DNA from: Tetranychus cinnabarinus
Lineage: Eukaryota; Arthropoda; Arachnida; Trombidiformes; Tetranychidae
Direction: 5' to 3'
Length of the DNA stretch: 64,000 nucleotides
NCBI GenBank assembly: GCA_022266195.1
Contig: WHVY01000006.1
Location: forward strand, 806,001 to 870,000
Positions 35,815 to 50,100 of this stretch are shown here, piece by piece (position 1 is the first letter of the stretch; each line of letters opens with the position of its first letter). The translations under genes were made by a program, and so were the position numbers. Under the pieces are notes generated by a model. That model worked only from the letters and a program-made list of their open reading frames with translations, was not told the DNA's origin and did not search any database.

Positions 35815-37420
35815 AGGAATAACGGCTACAGGCGAAGCCATTCTCGAAATATCGAGTCTCAAACTTTTCAGCACAATGGACCAAAATCGAGAGAACTGTT
35901 GAAAAATTGAAACAAATATTCAATCTACAATATGCAGCAAAAATTTTTAGTGGCAAATAATGAGTTTCAGATCGCTAACTATTACGGTCACAGGAAACGA
36001 CCGGTTTAACTCAAAAATCGAACTAATCTGTTTTACAGAAAAATGAAAGTTCTGTTTCTAAAATAAGGGCATTTTCTGGTTGATCATCAAGAGATGCATC
36101 AGTAAATCAAATTTCATGGCTAAATCTGCTTCCATTGCTGTACAAAAGGCGACCGAAGTTTCAACTTTGACCTCGATTTTCTAGAAAACTGTCCATCGGA
36201 TGAAATATTTAATAGTACTAATGGAAACAGTTATCATGTCCTTACAACCCTCACTAAGTCTCAACTCTTTGCTCAAATGTTCGAGCCTTTTACATCACTC
36301 TTTGCATTTCATTTTGCAGTTTAACCAGAAAAATGCTTTATTTACCAAGATATGTGTTAATATGAGTTTGTTTTGTTGAATAAGTTGTTTCTTGTGCATT
36401 ATTAACCCAGAACTCGTAAACAAAACGCGCTAATGCAAACTTAATGAATTGAATTGGTTTAGTAATTAGTAAAGGATTAGATTGGCGGAAGAATAATGAT
36501 TGTAGGAAATGCCGTTCTCGAAATATTAGGTTTCAAAGTTTTAATTCCAATGGCCAAAATAAAGAAAACTGTTGTTTTATTGTTAAAACTATTTAGCTCA
36601 TAATGTGAACTGGCAACTTCTATCAACTATTATTAAGTTTCAGCTCGCTAACTATTTCAGCCACAGAATGCGATCAGTTCAAATCAAAATCGAACTAAAC
36701 TGTTTTACGGCAAAAGAAAAGTTTTGTTTCTCCAAATGTGTACATTTTCTGGTTGTTTATCAAAATTTACTTCAGTAAAATAAGTTTCGATAGCAAATCT
36801 GCTTCCATTGTTGCACAAAGGGCGATCGAAGTTTCAACTCTGTCCTCGATTTTCTAGAAAACTATTCATCAGAGAAATTTTTAAATCATACAAATGGACT
36901 GATTTTTTGCCTACATACCTACACAGTCTAAATTTCAATGAAATAAATCCGTATTACTCGTTTTTGGGCCACTTGTGTCAATTTGTTTACATATGGGATA
37001 ATTGTGTCTTTTTACCCACAAAACCCAAACCTAGAAACCTCACAACCTTTTCTCGCCTATTCACCCCTTTGTCCACTGTACCTCTTAGCCCTCAAATAAT
37101 CAATTTTAATATTTTATTGTAAAAACTTATAAACCCAAATATAACACAGACATACAACACAGATGTAATACCAGTACGGTTTTCATAACTCAATTTGAGG
37201 AGTTTCCTTATGAGTTGCATTATGACAATGCTACGACGAGCCCACTCAAGACTGTAAATGAATAATTGTTTGAAAATTAAATTGATTAAAACATTTTAAT
37301 AGAGAAAAATTTTAATTTTATTTTGTGCCACAGTTTGCGTTAAGTATTCCTCTTGAAAATCATCAGTTAAGCTTAAAACAAAGAGGAGATAAAGAGACAG
37401 TAATTCATTTTCTTGACTTC
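35815..37420. repeat. Right arm of the foldback with two tandem units
   Basis: Reverse complement of left-arm sequence. Two diverged units of about 660 bp are recognisable from the repeated AAA(C/G)TTTT...CAATGG(A)CC blocks at about 35868 and 36530. The right arm carries about one unit fewer than the left, and lacks both the MITE and an extra stretch of about 250 bp. Confidence 0.75.
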
Positions 37421-38900
37421 GTTTTCGTAATTCGGGAATTCTTCTAATATCTTGGCGTGACTCTCTTCAACCGTCTTTTCTCGACGGTAGTGAGTAAAAT
37501 ACCATCACAGCACCATTTGATAGAGATATTTTGAAGATTATTTCAGCCTAAAATTTCTTCGTAAACTTTCCACCACCGAGACTCACTCCTTACTGCAAAG
37601 TGAACGGAAAACGCAAGATTTGCCAAAGTATACCAAACAGAACTTTGACATTTTCTCCATTGAATGGCATAACGACAGACTTTCGTCCACTTACAGTTGT
37701 TCTTCAATAAACGCATCGATATAGCAATAATTCCTCGAGACGACTGTTGAAGATACAGTTTCAATTCGCAGCTATAGATGGCCGTAGCAGCTCTGAAGTA
37801 TCCAAATCCTTAATTCCCTATTCAATAGCTGCTAGTCTATTAAGATGTTGGATGAAATTGTAAAGTTTAAATTAAAACATATTTGAATGCAATCGGTTAT
37901 TTGAATGAGCTGTTTTTAATTTGATGCTTTACTTTGAGCGATTGAAATTTAGCTAATAAGGTGAAATAGCAAAGAAACAGAGAACAGTAAGATCTTTGAT
38001 TCATCCATAGATGGCATTAGCTCATCTAATAAAAATCTATTTTGTATTTCGTTATTGGGAAGACTGAAGCAAAAATCTAGTGATTCTAACTAATTGTAAA
38101 TGATCGGTTAATTTGAAGATGATCAGGCAATTAAAATAACGTGAGTACCTGTTTTTAATCAGCAATTAAAGAATCGCAAGAAATGAAATCGATTGAACGA
38201 CAACTGATTGAACATGACATGAAAATAGCCTAACTAACTGATCATTATTTTGCCATTTTTTCATTTAATTTTGATCCAGTTGATCATATTGGGAAAACTT
38301 CGAAGACAAATTGATGTTTGTCCTCTTATTACAATTCCTGATACAATTACACATTGGCTTGTTCATTTATTTAATGACTGCAACTGTTAATCAATTTGTT
38401 TATTTTCTTGTAATTTTCAATGTACTTTTGATAGGATTTTGATTGAATACTTTTTAGCCTTTTGTAAACATTACATTTTGTATAAGTTTCAAAACTGATC
38501 AAACTGTTATGAATTTTGGAAATGATTGAAGTCAATTGTCTTTTGTGTTTTATGCTAATATTAATGAAGTCAATGATTCTATGATCACAATGGTTCCTCG
38601 CTTCACCAATTTTGCCAGTCAAACCAATAATTAAAATGAGCTACTGATAAAATAACCTGAACACGGGTATCAGCAACATGAAGATGTTGGAAGGATTAAT
38701 TTCACATGTAAATAGGAGTCAAAATAAATTGTCATAACTGATATAATCATTAATTGGACAAGATGATGAAATCAGCAGCCATTAATTATTTACCTTATTC
38801 TGTGTAATTAATTTTTAATCTTTCATTACCTTGACACGCAAAAATTTTGACTAATTAGCATAAATTAATGATTCTTTTCTTTCCTTTTCTCTTTAATGGA
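37421..38900. other. Flank right of the foldback; possible ORF remnant
   Basis: A minus-strand open stretch, 37764-37543 (73 codons from its ATG, extendable upstream to about 37790 as ...AAIYSCEL-like sequence), is Trp/Cys/Arg-rich and differs in composition from its AT-rich surroundings. I do not recognise it and no exon structure could be built. The rest is non-coding. Confidence 0.25.
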
Positions 38901-41900
38901 AACTATGCATGAAAAGATAACAAGAGAGACTGAAAAATTAATCTCACCTTGAACCGGTGAGTATCCAAATTAGTTGAAAGTGAAAAGTTAAAATCATAAT
39001 TAGAGTGAAATTGAAAAATTAAATGTTGAAAAATGTCACCAAACGAAGTCAAAGGTGAATTCAATTTTAGCGCAATTTTTAACCGCCAAATCAGAAGGCA
39101 GCAAAGAGGAGACTTGTTTATCAATTCATTTCGCATTTACTGTTTCATCTTGGTGTTTATCAGAGTGGACAATTTCAATCTTTCTTGGTGGTCTTTTTTA
39201 ATCTTCTCCTCCTTCTCTTAAAAAGTGATAATTGGTGATGAGATGAGAAAAGGAATCTTTGTTATTCATTCTACCTTAAAGTTATCCCCATTATTTAATT
39301 TCTCTCTGGTTCATTTGAGACTCATTGGTTCCCATCGGAGAGCAAAGCAAAGCGAGCAAAGATGAATGAACAGGTAGATCTTTCTCTTGAATCAATACTT
39401 ACCATTATCATCATTTGGTATCTTCTCTGTTCAGTCAGCCATTTCGTTATTCGTTATTCTAACCTACTCCTCCTCTTCTTTCTCCCAAACTCTTTTTTTT
39501 AGTTACATGGTTCCTTTTGGTTGTACTTTTGCCTCTTTACATAAATCTATTTGCTATATGTATGTCTACACATAACTGAACTGGATTCCAGAACCATAGG
39601 AAGAGAAGCTTTAACTTTCATTGTCACCGGTCCGAGCAAGTTTTCTGTTAGAGATTCAATAATCATCAGCCTGGAACACTTGATAAGATAAGTTAATAAT
39701 GGAATACATCTTAAATTACTGTTTCAACCTTCAATTGCTGCTGGTGGCTTTTCACTTGTCTTTTGGCCTACCTGTTTCTTTGTCAATGATGTAATCTAAA
39801 TGGTATCAGTAAAATGTATTTGCAGATTCCTTTTGCCGTTTTCATGGTCAGAAAAAAATAATTCAACAACAAAAGCCTCGTAACCTATGGTTTCTAATCT
39901 AATATATTACCTGCTTAATCAATTAGACCATTAAGTTTTATCTCACGGGAAGATCATCACCATCATTTGATAAGGAGACAAGTCATGGGTTTCTGCCTTT
40001 TCTTTCGCTATTTCAACAAAGTTATACCTTCCAATTGTCCATCATTCATGAGATAAAAATCATTTTTGATTTGCCTCCGAGAATTTGATTACATTTTGGG
40101 GGCAACATAAGTTATGTTATAAATCTATACACACAGTAAGAAAATGATCAGTACATATCATCAAATCCTTCAAAATTTAAATGAACTTTACTGTTTTGAT
40201 GGATTGAGTTAATTTTAATTTAATTTTATTCGTCATCTCTCATTGTTATTCATATTCAACCAATTGAATGATTTAACTATTTATAGTGAAATTGATAAAA
40301 TGTAAATTAGGTTGAATGAACTTGTAACATTTATGTTATCGTTTAATACGAGAAAAAAAGAAACGATTTATTGATAAATATACATTGAAATATTGTGCAA
40401 ATGGAATTAATTTAAATGAATATTAAAAGGAAATGATCATTTTTACCATTGAATTTTAGTTAATTTTTGTTGTAAAGATCTATCTGATTTCTTCAAGTCA
40501 TATATTTGGTGTAAAAGGAATACAGTTTAAATAAATTTTATTTAGATAGCCTTTTACCTTGATTAATATAATGATACAGATAATTTAAGTTAACTTATTT
40601 AATTACACTCTGTTATTGGAATTAAATTTGTCAAAGATAAGTGTGCATACATGTATCAATGTACGAGGCTGTTGAAGTACGTTGAAAAATGATGATGAAA
40701 ATTATATTTAATGATTATGAAAAATCCATAAAATGATCATCAAAGTCATAAAGATATACCTAAACAGATATTACATTTTATAAAAAAATATATAAACTAA
40801 CGAAATGGATGTAAAATAATGAAGAGAAAAACAGATGATTTTAATGTTGTTGATGATGACGATGATGATGATTATGATGATAGTGGTGGAAAAATGGAGA
40901 TGTTGATGATTAAGAAGCAACAAGTTAAATGGTTAAGTAGAGAAGGAAAAAGGTTAACAGCGTAACTTAACATCAATACATTTCAATGGCTCAAGTTTCC
41001 ACCGACAACTGGTTCTACCTTTTACCTTTCCATAAACCATTTAAACTATTAACTGACAGTTATCGAATTACCAATATAATTCTGAATATAATTTCTAATA
41101 CAAGAGAAATATTTCGAGAGGTTACCTTTCTTTTTCTCTGTCTTTTTCCTCTCTATTTCCCCTCTTCATACCTTCATCATTTAAACAAAATCATCTTGAA
41201 GCAAATACGTAGCATACAGACTCAACATGATATTGAAATTTATAAACCCCTGGAGGTTATGCTTTCTTTCTTCTGCTTCAATAATCTTTATGATAGACAA
41301 CTAGGTTTGATCGGTAGTCCCTTACTGGTCCTGCAACCCAATATCAGTAAAGATCTTAAAGATGTATAGCTTCTTTGTCTTCATCTTCAACATCTCTTTC
41401 ATCTGCTTGCCTTGCCTTTTCCTTTTGGATCATCTGGCTTTTTACCTGCCACCCAAGGTTAACTCGCTGTGGTAAGCACCCTACTATGAACTCATTTTGT
41501 TTTGTGGACAATTTTTATCAATTGTCATTGGTCTTTTTATTGATTGAATAATATCAAACCTAAAAAAAGATGGATAAAAAACATAGGCAATAATAAGAAA
41601 AGAATTGAGGTTTACTATAAAAAATATAATATATTGAGTGAATTATTTACCTTATTTGTGTTGAGTGTGTGATGCTGATGATGATTGTGATGAAAGTGGA
41701 TTGTTGATTGTCGTTTGAAAATGACAAAGGATCGACAAAGCAAACTATCATCACTAATATAATCATTGTCATAAACATCACCGCCAGCATCACCATTTGT
41801 GTTTGATTTTCAGAAGTGCAATTAGATGATTATAAAATTGATAGAAAAAATTTGTTTCCTTTCGTCTCCTTTGTTTGTCTCCTTGTTGTCCGGACCTTAC

Positions 41901-44900
41901 ATCTTGAAAGGTGAAGATCTTTACAAGCCTTGCTTTAGCCAACAAGCAAATAATCAAAATTGATTGGAGTCTCCAAGACCTTTCATCATCATTAGATCCA
42001 CCGTTTGTTTATTGTTGTTATTGTTATTATTGCCTTTGTTGATTCTTGGGTTAACGTGAAAATGACCATTGAAAATTATATCTGCTAATATGTATAGCGA
42101 AATGGACTCTTGGGACACAAGAAAGCAGAGAACAAAGCAAAATCAGGTAAAGTTCTGTTAGGAAATAAGACAAGACCAAAGGGTGTTGAAGAAAATGATT
42201 ATAAGAATCTTGAAGAAAGAAATCTTTTGTTGACAAAATTACCAGAACAGAATTGGCCAAAAAAAACGTTGGTGATGCTTTTTTGCCAACCTACCTTGAT
42301 CCTCATTATTGTCCTGATTTGTTTTGAGGAGACAATAGAGTGAAAAAAGGGGAAAAGAAAGAGGAAAAAGAGAGGAGAAAGGAGACACTTTCACGGCAAA
42401 AAGTGAAGAATGAGAAACAGATGAAGATCCCATGCAGGGAAGCAAAGCAATTTAGGACTTCTGTAGCGACCAAAGGGACTCAAGGATCCATAAAGCTCTG
42501 TGGCTTTTTCATCAATGTAACTCTGTCATAGGAGCAAAGGGAAGAGTTGAGCAAAGTCATATACTAACCTGTTCACCTTGTTACCATTGGGAGCAACAGT
42601 TAAAGAGACTGGTAATTAAAGTAATATTTGTCCTGTCCAAATAATAAGGGACAAAGGTGGAAGGTGGAAGGTAAAAAAGACACAAGATCAAGAACAAGCT
42701 TTCTGTTTACTTCTTCTGCTCTCTGCATAAGCATATCAATAAGCCTTGATCCTAACGCTATCTTTCGTCTTAGATTGGCATTTCTTGATTATTTTTTATT
42801 TGTTACTTTATTTTCGCATTTTTATCATAATACTTTATTTTATTTATTTTCGCTCTCTTTTGCTTTTCCACTGGCAACATTATTGTCATACATGTACAAG
42901 CTTACCTTGAGTCAACAGTCATTTTGTAGGTAAACAGTGCCTAAGGGTAAGACAATAACATGGGAAATTTTAGACAGGACTTTCTCTTTGGTCTTCTACT
43001 TTCAAGGGTCACAACCACATTTCAAAGCTTCCTCTTCGTCTTTTTTTTGCATTACTTTCATCATCATCACCATCATCTTCGTCTCATCGTCATCCTCATT
43101 TACCTTTTTCTTATTTATCCTGCCTCATGTGATCTTTTCATTATCGTCATCATCACACTCATCTTTAAAATCATCTATTTAACATTACCTGTTTCTCCTC
43201 ACTTGATTCAACTGTCAACATTTTTTCCCCTTCTTCTTATGGATCATTCAGGGCTTCATTTTTATTCTTAATGATGATGACGATATATTTTTTGCTATTT
43301 CTCTTCCTACCTGGCTAACACGATGATCCCTCATCCGTCATCCTTAGTCATAGATATGATGAATGCATAAATATTTTGTTGGCAATGGATTTACATAATT
43401 GTGGTTACCGGTTGGGTTAATGTTTTGTCACACACCGAGACTGAAGAGGAATGAACAAAGCTTAATCCAACCTTTGATTAAGCTTAATTGTTGAGAATTG
43501 GTCTCACGTTTTTTCTTTCCATACCTTTCCTAAGACAAGACCTTTCAAAATCATCTTCCCATCATAATTATAATAATCAGAATCATTTCTATCATCATAA
43601 TGTCATTTTCATTGGAATTGAAGTCAACAAGGAAAAAAAACAACAAAATGAAAAGGCAGAGGAAAAAGTGTCTGAATAAGATACTGGAGGAGGTTATCAT
43701 TTTGGTTAAGGTTAATTTTGCAAGCTCAATCAAATTAGGGTAAAGGTTTAAATTATCATGTTAATAAGGTATGAAAAAAGGAAATAATCTAATATGTAAA
43801 ACCTGAAAGTCAGAATAAAAAAAACACCAAGAAAGCAACAATAAAATTTGACAAGGTTGTTAACATATAAATATTTCCCAACGAAAATAATAGCTGCTTG
43901 ATTCTTTAGGCAATACAATATAATATTATAATAATCTGGTCGGAGACTGAAACTATTAGAATATTCATAACTTAATATGTTAACAACATTAGTTTCATAT
44001 TCATGGTTATAATGAAAAAAATTAAAAAATATCTATCCAGCAAAACATATATTCATTTCAAGCAAGCGAGGCGATATTTTTCATGATAGAGAAAAAATAA
44101 TTCAGTTTTTTTGCCTTCAACTCTTCAACTCTTCATCATGACAGCATCAGATAGTCTGTCAATTATCAGAAGCTGATATTATATAAATATATATTCAACG
44201 AGAAGAGAAAGCCTTCTTTCATCACATTTTCACGATAAAATGTTCTCATTTCTATCATCATTATAATCGTTTCTCTCTTGATCCATCTCTCTCTTGTTAA
44301 CAATTTAACTGTATAACAGCTTGCTTGGATGATAGACTCAATTGATGATGGTTTATGGTGATGAAGATGATCATCAAGATGATAGGGAAAAAATAATGAG
44401 CATCAAGATCAATTGCAATGCGTTTTAATGTTCCAACTTGGTAACTACCGAAGATACTCATGATTTTGTCCTGATTCTTATCAACAATCAACCCCAAAAT
44501 AACTAACCATCAAAACAGCAGCTTCATTATTATTATTAATATTATCATCATCATCATTTTCATCAGCAGTAACAAACAACATCATCCATTGACTTTAACT
44601 TGTTTTTGCATGATTTTGTTTTTTTCCTTCCAAATTGATGTGGATGTAAAGATGAAAATTAAAGATTGTAATTGCACAGCAAATTGCTCTATTTCAGGTT
44701 TCCCTGAATTAACCATGAAATCCTAAAAGAATCAGAGGAAAGCAGAATAATTTTAATAGCACATTCGATAATGGAAATGTTTAGTGGAAGAAATAAAAGA
44801 TTCAAATTTCAAGAATTTACTCTTTTTTTTCTTCTTCTTCCAAACATTTCAAGCAAAAAGTTGAGTACTTATTAGATTTGGTTTTAATCCTTAGAGATGA

Positions 44901-47100
44901 TGGAAATTAAAGACATTTGATTGTCCGGAAATGAGCTGAAAAAGGTTCAACATTAATTAGCATTAGCAGTTATAACAATTGGTTGATAATAACAGTCCAA
45001 TAATGGAGTAAAAAATGTTCAAATTATGATCCATTAAATCATCAATTTCCTGCTGTTTGTTGGCATCCTTTGGATTCCATTGACAATGTGATAACTTCTG
45101 GTCCTGATAAGAAAAGGAAAAATGTATTAACTTTTGATCGATTTTATCGTAATTGACTTAATTAGTTATTGTGAAGTCGTAAAAAATTAAACCATTGAAC
45201 TGTTATTTCAATTGTGAGCTTACTTTCTGATTGAATAACTGCGTGTTTAAATGTTGCCTTGTTTAGTAATTAGTGAATTGAATGGGTAAAAATTAATAAA
45301 CTGGAAAAATTTTATCAATTCTAATCCATCTGATCTGTGAATAGATGAACAGCAATGGTGAACCTTGAAATACTTGAATATGGAGAGTGAAAAACGCCTA
45401 ATCACAATTAAACAGGACCATCATCATTAAAGAATAGAGTTAGCAGAAAAAAAAGAGTAAAATAATCCATCAGAAGCTATTTTGTTCAATAACTGCTCTT
45501 GTAATTCCCATCCTATTAGCCATCATCATCATTATCATCATCAGCTTTTTTCTCGCTCCTCAAACCAATCAAGGTTCATCTCATTTGTATTAACAACAGG
45601 ATCACCATGAGCATCATTGAGAAGATCTGAAGGAGCAAAATTAGCCAAGATTCATTATTAGAGAGATTATGAAAAGTTAGCGAGTGAATCAGTGAAAATC
45701 ATCAATAAAAAAGCAATCTCAACAAAGGTTTGTAATGATATTAATGGAGATAATAGAGGCAAGATGAGGAATAACAAGACCAGCATCTTAAAATGAGTAG
45801 ACAAGATGGAAGAAAAAAAATATGTTGGCCAAAAAAACAAAAGATTTTTACAAGTTGAAGCTTTGATTTTTTGCTCGTAATTCTGTGTGATTCTTGCTTC
45901 TATGTTGATTTGATTGTTGCCTGGAAATGCAGTTCGGGTTGGAATTGAAAAAGTCGAGAAATTGTTTAAGGATTACAGTTTTTATGGTCAGTTTTTATGC
46001 CAAAAGATGATAGGAATGAGAGGTAAATAGAAGCTTTTAAATTGTATTAGATAATCTCTTGCTTCTTCTTCTCTCACCCTTTGTAAGCTATTCAGGCCTT
46101 TTAACAACTCAACTTGGACTTGTCTTTCCCTTCACATTTATCTTCATCAGCATCTTTATCATCTTCATCTTCTCACTTGTTAGGTACTAGATGTGGGTCT
46201 ATTGTCTTATTTGCAGGGGTGGCCTTAACGAGACTAAATCGTTCAATAAGACCAAACAATAACAGCAGCAACATAAATACATATTAATATTACTGCTGTT
46301 ATTATTGTTTTCTGTTAATGTTATTGTTGAGTCAACTTTAAAAGAGGATAAAGATGAAGATGATGCTGTGATTGGGGTGGAGTGGGAGGGGATGAAAGTG
46401 AAAGACTTGACAAGATATTCTGGCTACCCTGAGTTTCCCTCTCTATTTTGATTGCCAATCAAGATTTACTTCTTAAGAAAAGTGAAATCACTGTGATGAT
46501 GATATACGTTGAAAACATTTTCTCACTAAATATCTAAACAAATGAGAAAGGAAAACAAGTAAAATCTTGAAAAGTCTTAACGATTGAAATAAAAAGACTT
46601 AAACAATCACAATTGGTAGCCACATTAGTCCTTGGAATGGTGCTCATGATGGCGATGGTGATTGCAATTGGTGATGATCATTATTGTACTTCTTAGCAAG
46701 ATTAGAGGAAAAAAGACCAAAGCAAAAAGGGCAGAGACCAAAATAAATCTTGTTTTAGTGTTTTCTCTAAGAAAAAAAAAATTTTGTTAGAAAATAGTTT
46801 TGGATTAAAATAAAGTCCAATGTAAGGAGTAAACTTTTACTTACTTACTTGTTTTTATATTGATATTGATGCTTGAACCGTCAACTCAAGAGTTGTTGCC
46901 TGTAATAATAATCATAATAGTAATAATAATGATGATAATAACAACAATAATGGTAATAGTAATAACACATCTAAAGTTAAACTTTTAAAATTCCATTGGT
47001 TATAACTGTGAACTTTTTAGTTAACATCAACCTTTTTTTTACCCAACACACATATATTTTTGTGTACATACACATACATGAACAAGACTATCGCGGCCAT
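38901..47100. other. Gene desert, first part: microsatellites, no supported gene
   Basis: No ORF has a recognisable domain; the longest (40986-41369, 127 codons) is hydrophobic/AT-driven. Simple repeats are frequent: GATGAT-type at about 40850-40885, CATCAT-type at about 43060-43085, 44535-44565 and 45520-45545, and AAT/TAA-type at about 46905-46965. Short AAGGTAA/TTACCTT motifs recur on both strands. It may be regulatory DNA or intronic leader of the Toll gene. Confidence 0.5.
46905..46965. repeat. Imperfect TAA/ATAATA microsatellite
   Basis: A run of TAA-type trinucleotides with interspersed GAT, AAC and GTAATAG units, visible by eye. Confidence 0.8.
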
Positions 47101-50100
47101 TAAATTAGATAAGTAGAGGGAAGAGTGAAAAGGTAACAATCCAAAGTTATTTCTCTTCAATTTAACCATAATATTTTTATGATAAAATGAAAGTTCTTTT
47201 CGATTTGAAGGTCATCAAACCTTTTTTTAGCTCTTTTCCTCTTTAAATTTGCTTCCAAATATTGCTTTCTTGAACTCCGTAAATGAGATTGACTTGATTT
47301 CTTGGAACCTACAAATAAAAGTAAAGCAAAGTTCATGTTAAAAGACTTGCTATGACACTTAAACATAGACTTGAAGGAACGGGAGACAATTCAATAATCG
47401 TAAAACTGGAAATATATTTACCGGATTGAGTCAACTCAACAATTAAGGTGCTTGATAATTAAATCCTGCCAATTCTAGTTACGCTATATGTCTAGGTGAT
47501 TATGATAAGGTAAATCTGGTCATGTTGAATGGTAAAATAGACTTTGTCCTCATTATTGCCTGTTTGCCACCAACGACCAACTTAACGAAGGGTTGCCTGG
47601 TAATTAGAAGAAGAAAAAATGACACAAAAGGCAAGATGAATTGGTGAGTTTTCTCAGTGAATCCGACGAAGGGTCAGCAGAGTGAAGCAAGATAGTTATA
47701 ATTAAGAAATAGTTAGAGAGAAACATTTTTGACTTGAAAAGATAGTGAAGAAGCATAAAAAGACTGATCATCCATAACCCTACCTACCAACATAACCTTG
47801 ACTTAGTGATACATTTTGGGTTACATTTCAGTGTTCAGGGTTAATGGCTAATAGCCTGGATTGCTTTTGGTGGTAGGCTGGGTCAAGTTGAAAGGTAAAG
47901 TTGACAAACCTTAAACAAAAAGTTGACCCAACAAACATCAAGACTATTATGAAAGTCTGCACCTTAAACACAAGAGCCTTCTCAGTGGGATACTTTTGGT
48001 GTGATGTCTTTGGCGATTGTCATTAAGATTGGGAAAAAAGAGTGAAAAACAGAAGAGCAAAAAAAAGAGGAAAATAGAGTTGAATAGAAACAAGAGAAAA
48101 AAAGTGTTCTGTAAAAGAGACAACATGAATAAACATGATAAAAAGAAAAGAAGAAACAAAATTTACCCGAAAAAACAGGACCAGGCGATTGAAAGGCCAA
48201 AGGATTGATAGAGAGCTGTTGGCCTCTGCTGTTTCAAGAGGAAATCCATTTCCGATTTATTGCGATGATAAGAAAAACATTTGAGAAATGCATTTCCTTT
48301 TTCACATTCCTTTGTAACATCATAAAATTATGAATTGCTGTGCATCTGAACTAATTTTTTGCCACTAAAGTTTGAAATTATTGTCTAAATAAACTTGCAC
48401 TGGATTAAGAAACTAACACATGCCAGAAGATTAAATTGGATTGTAAACAATTCATAAGCAAAAAACAAACAAATAAACAAAAACAAAAAGACCGAAAATA
48501 ATTTCACAAATAATTGAAAAATTATTTCAATTACTTTTGCTAAAGGGGATAAGAGATGGCGTAATTTTCACCCTTTTCAATTCACAGGTGATTTGCATTT
48601 TTCAAATAAATTAACAGTTACATTCATATTGTGGTAATCCTTTCATTTTAATTTATGTATTTTCAATTGCGATAATGATGTGATTAAGATTATAATCTTG
48701 TTAACTTAATTTTTCATACATTAATCTGTTAAGTTTTGCTGCTTTTTCAAACGTCTTTTTGTTTATGCTAATTTTGGCTGTCTTTGTGAATCAGGAAGAA
48801 ATGGAAGCGTAAAAGCTCGGAAGATGATGAACTCAACAATTGATGCTATCATCTTTTTGGATGAATCTAGATGATGAATTGATATTGATATCATTTCAGT
48901 CTGTTATTGGAATGGTTACCTCTTTGTTTATTATCTCTTTACATGTTTTCCTCTAGGCTAGGTTAATTGTTGATTAATTGAAGATAATCAACTTACCTGT
49001 TGATCATCTAGCCAACAAAAAACGGTCCATTCAATCAACATTGAGCAAAAAAAGATGAAGAAAGTAAGTGCCTTGTAACATTGGAAATCCAAATTAATGA
49101 ATTTCTTCTTTTTCTCCTCTCTTTTCTCTGATCAAGGAAGCTTCAAAGGAGATGATGAAACATCAAATTAAAAAGGTGAAGATGAAGATGAAAACAACTA
49201 ATGTTGAAAAGAAGAAGAGAAAAGGATGAGATATTGATGGTTTTATCTAAAATTGTAGACATATTCAACCCATACTGATGATGATCAACAACAATGCAAG
49301 TTTTACTGAATTATGCTGTTGAGCCATTTTTGATTCCAGAAGGCTTGCTTTCAGTATAGCTTTATCCCATATTTTGGAACATCTGAAAGCTTGCTCGATC
49401 ATCATTTTATGATCATGATGTACTGACTAATGTACATCTGAATTGAATGGATAAACACCATACTCCATCATAATCATCGCCATTTCATACTTTTCTACTC
49501 TCCTTTCATATTCAACTTGACCACTTTCCCATGATTAACCAGACTTGATTAAGATGAAAAGTTGATTCATCATTTAATCGCAATTATCTCCACAATTATT
49601 AACGTCAAATGGTCAATAGTCCTTAAAATTATTTTCATATCAATTTAACTGGTGTTCATTTTTTGGTACCAATTTAACATTCCATAGCATTACAAATGTT
49701 TGCTCAGCCAAAATCCGTCAATGTGAGTGAATAATCTAATTATTCATCCATTAGTTTTTTCAATTGTTTTATCTTTCAAAATTGTTCGACTTCCGACATT
49801 TTCTCACAAGTATTTGCGACTTTATCTGACCAGAGACAGTCATAAAACTAAAAAAAAGTTCACACAAGCTTTGACCAGCTTTCACATTGTTTTGACAAGC
49901 TCTCAAAGGATTTAGATATTTTAAGTCAATTGATTCAGAATTCGGAAAATTTTCAAAGTAGACTTTTTACCTTAAAAAACTAGATCTGTCGATGTTCGAT
50001 GTTTACAAAAATTATTTATTTTAATCAAAAGATGACCTTTCATATTTGCTTTAATCAGCTTCAATAGTTACAGTTACTTTAAGCAATTTCTTGATATTGA

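Larger units (their letters stand above)
32201..37420. mobile_element. Large foldback (inverted-repeat) element, about 5.2 kb
   Basis: The sequence from 32201 inwards is found reverse-complemented reading back from 37420, starting with the outer 17-bp identity GAAGTCAAGAAAATGAA. Similarity with many small differences continues to the centre near 35575-35810, where a unique loop of about 230 bp remains. The left arm is about 3.4 kb (about 2.5 kb without the inserted MITE); the right is about 1.6 kb. No transposase or reverse transcriptase ORF is visible. The layout (long arms made of tandem units, short loop, no coding capacity) is that of Drosophila FB-type or other non-autonomous DNA transposons. 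No target-site duplication could be identified, so a locally arisen palindromic duplication is the alternative. Confidence 0.85.

Noticed and set aside
32203..37418. Reading the inverted repeats as a CRISPR array, virus or LTR element
   Set aside because: Repeats are long, inverted and diverged. There are no direct terminal repeats, no spacers and no polymerase or integrase ORF.
40986..41369. 127-codon ORF in the desert
   Set aside because: Hydrophobic and Leu/Phe/Ile-rich as expected for AT-rich DNA. No domain, no splice context.
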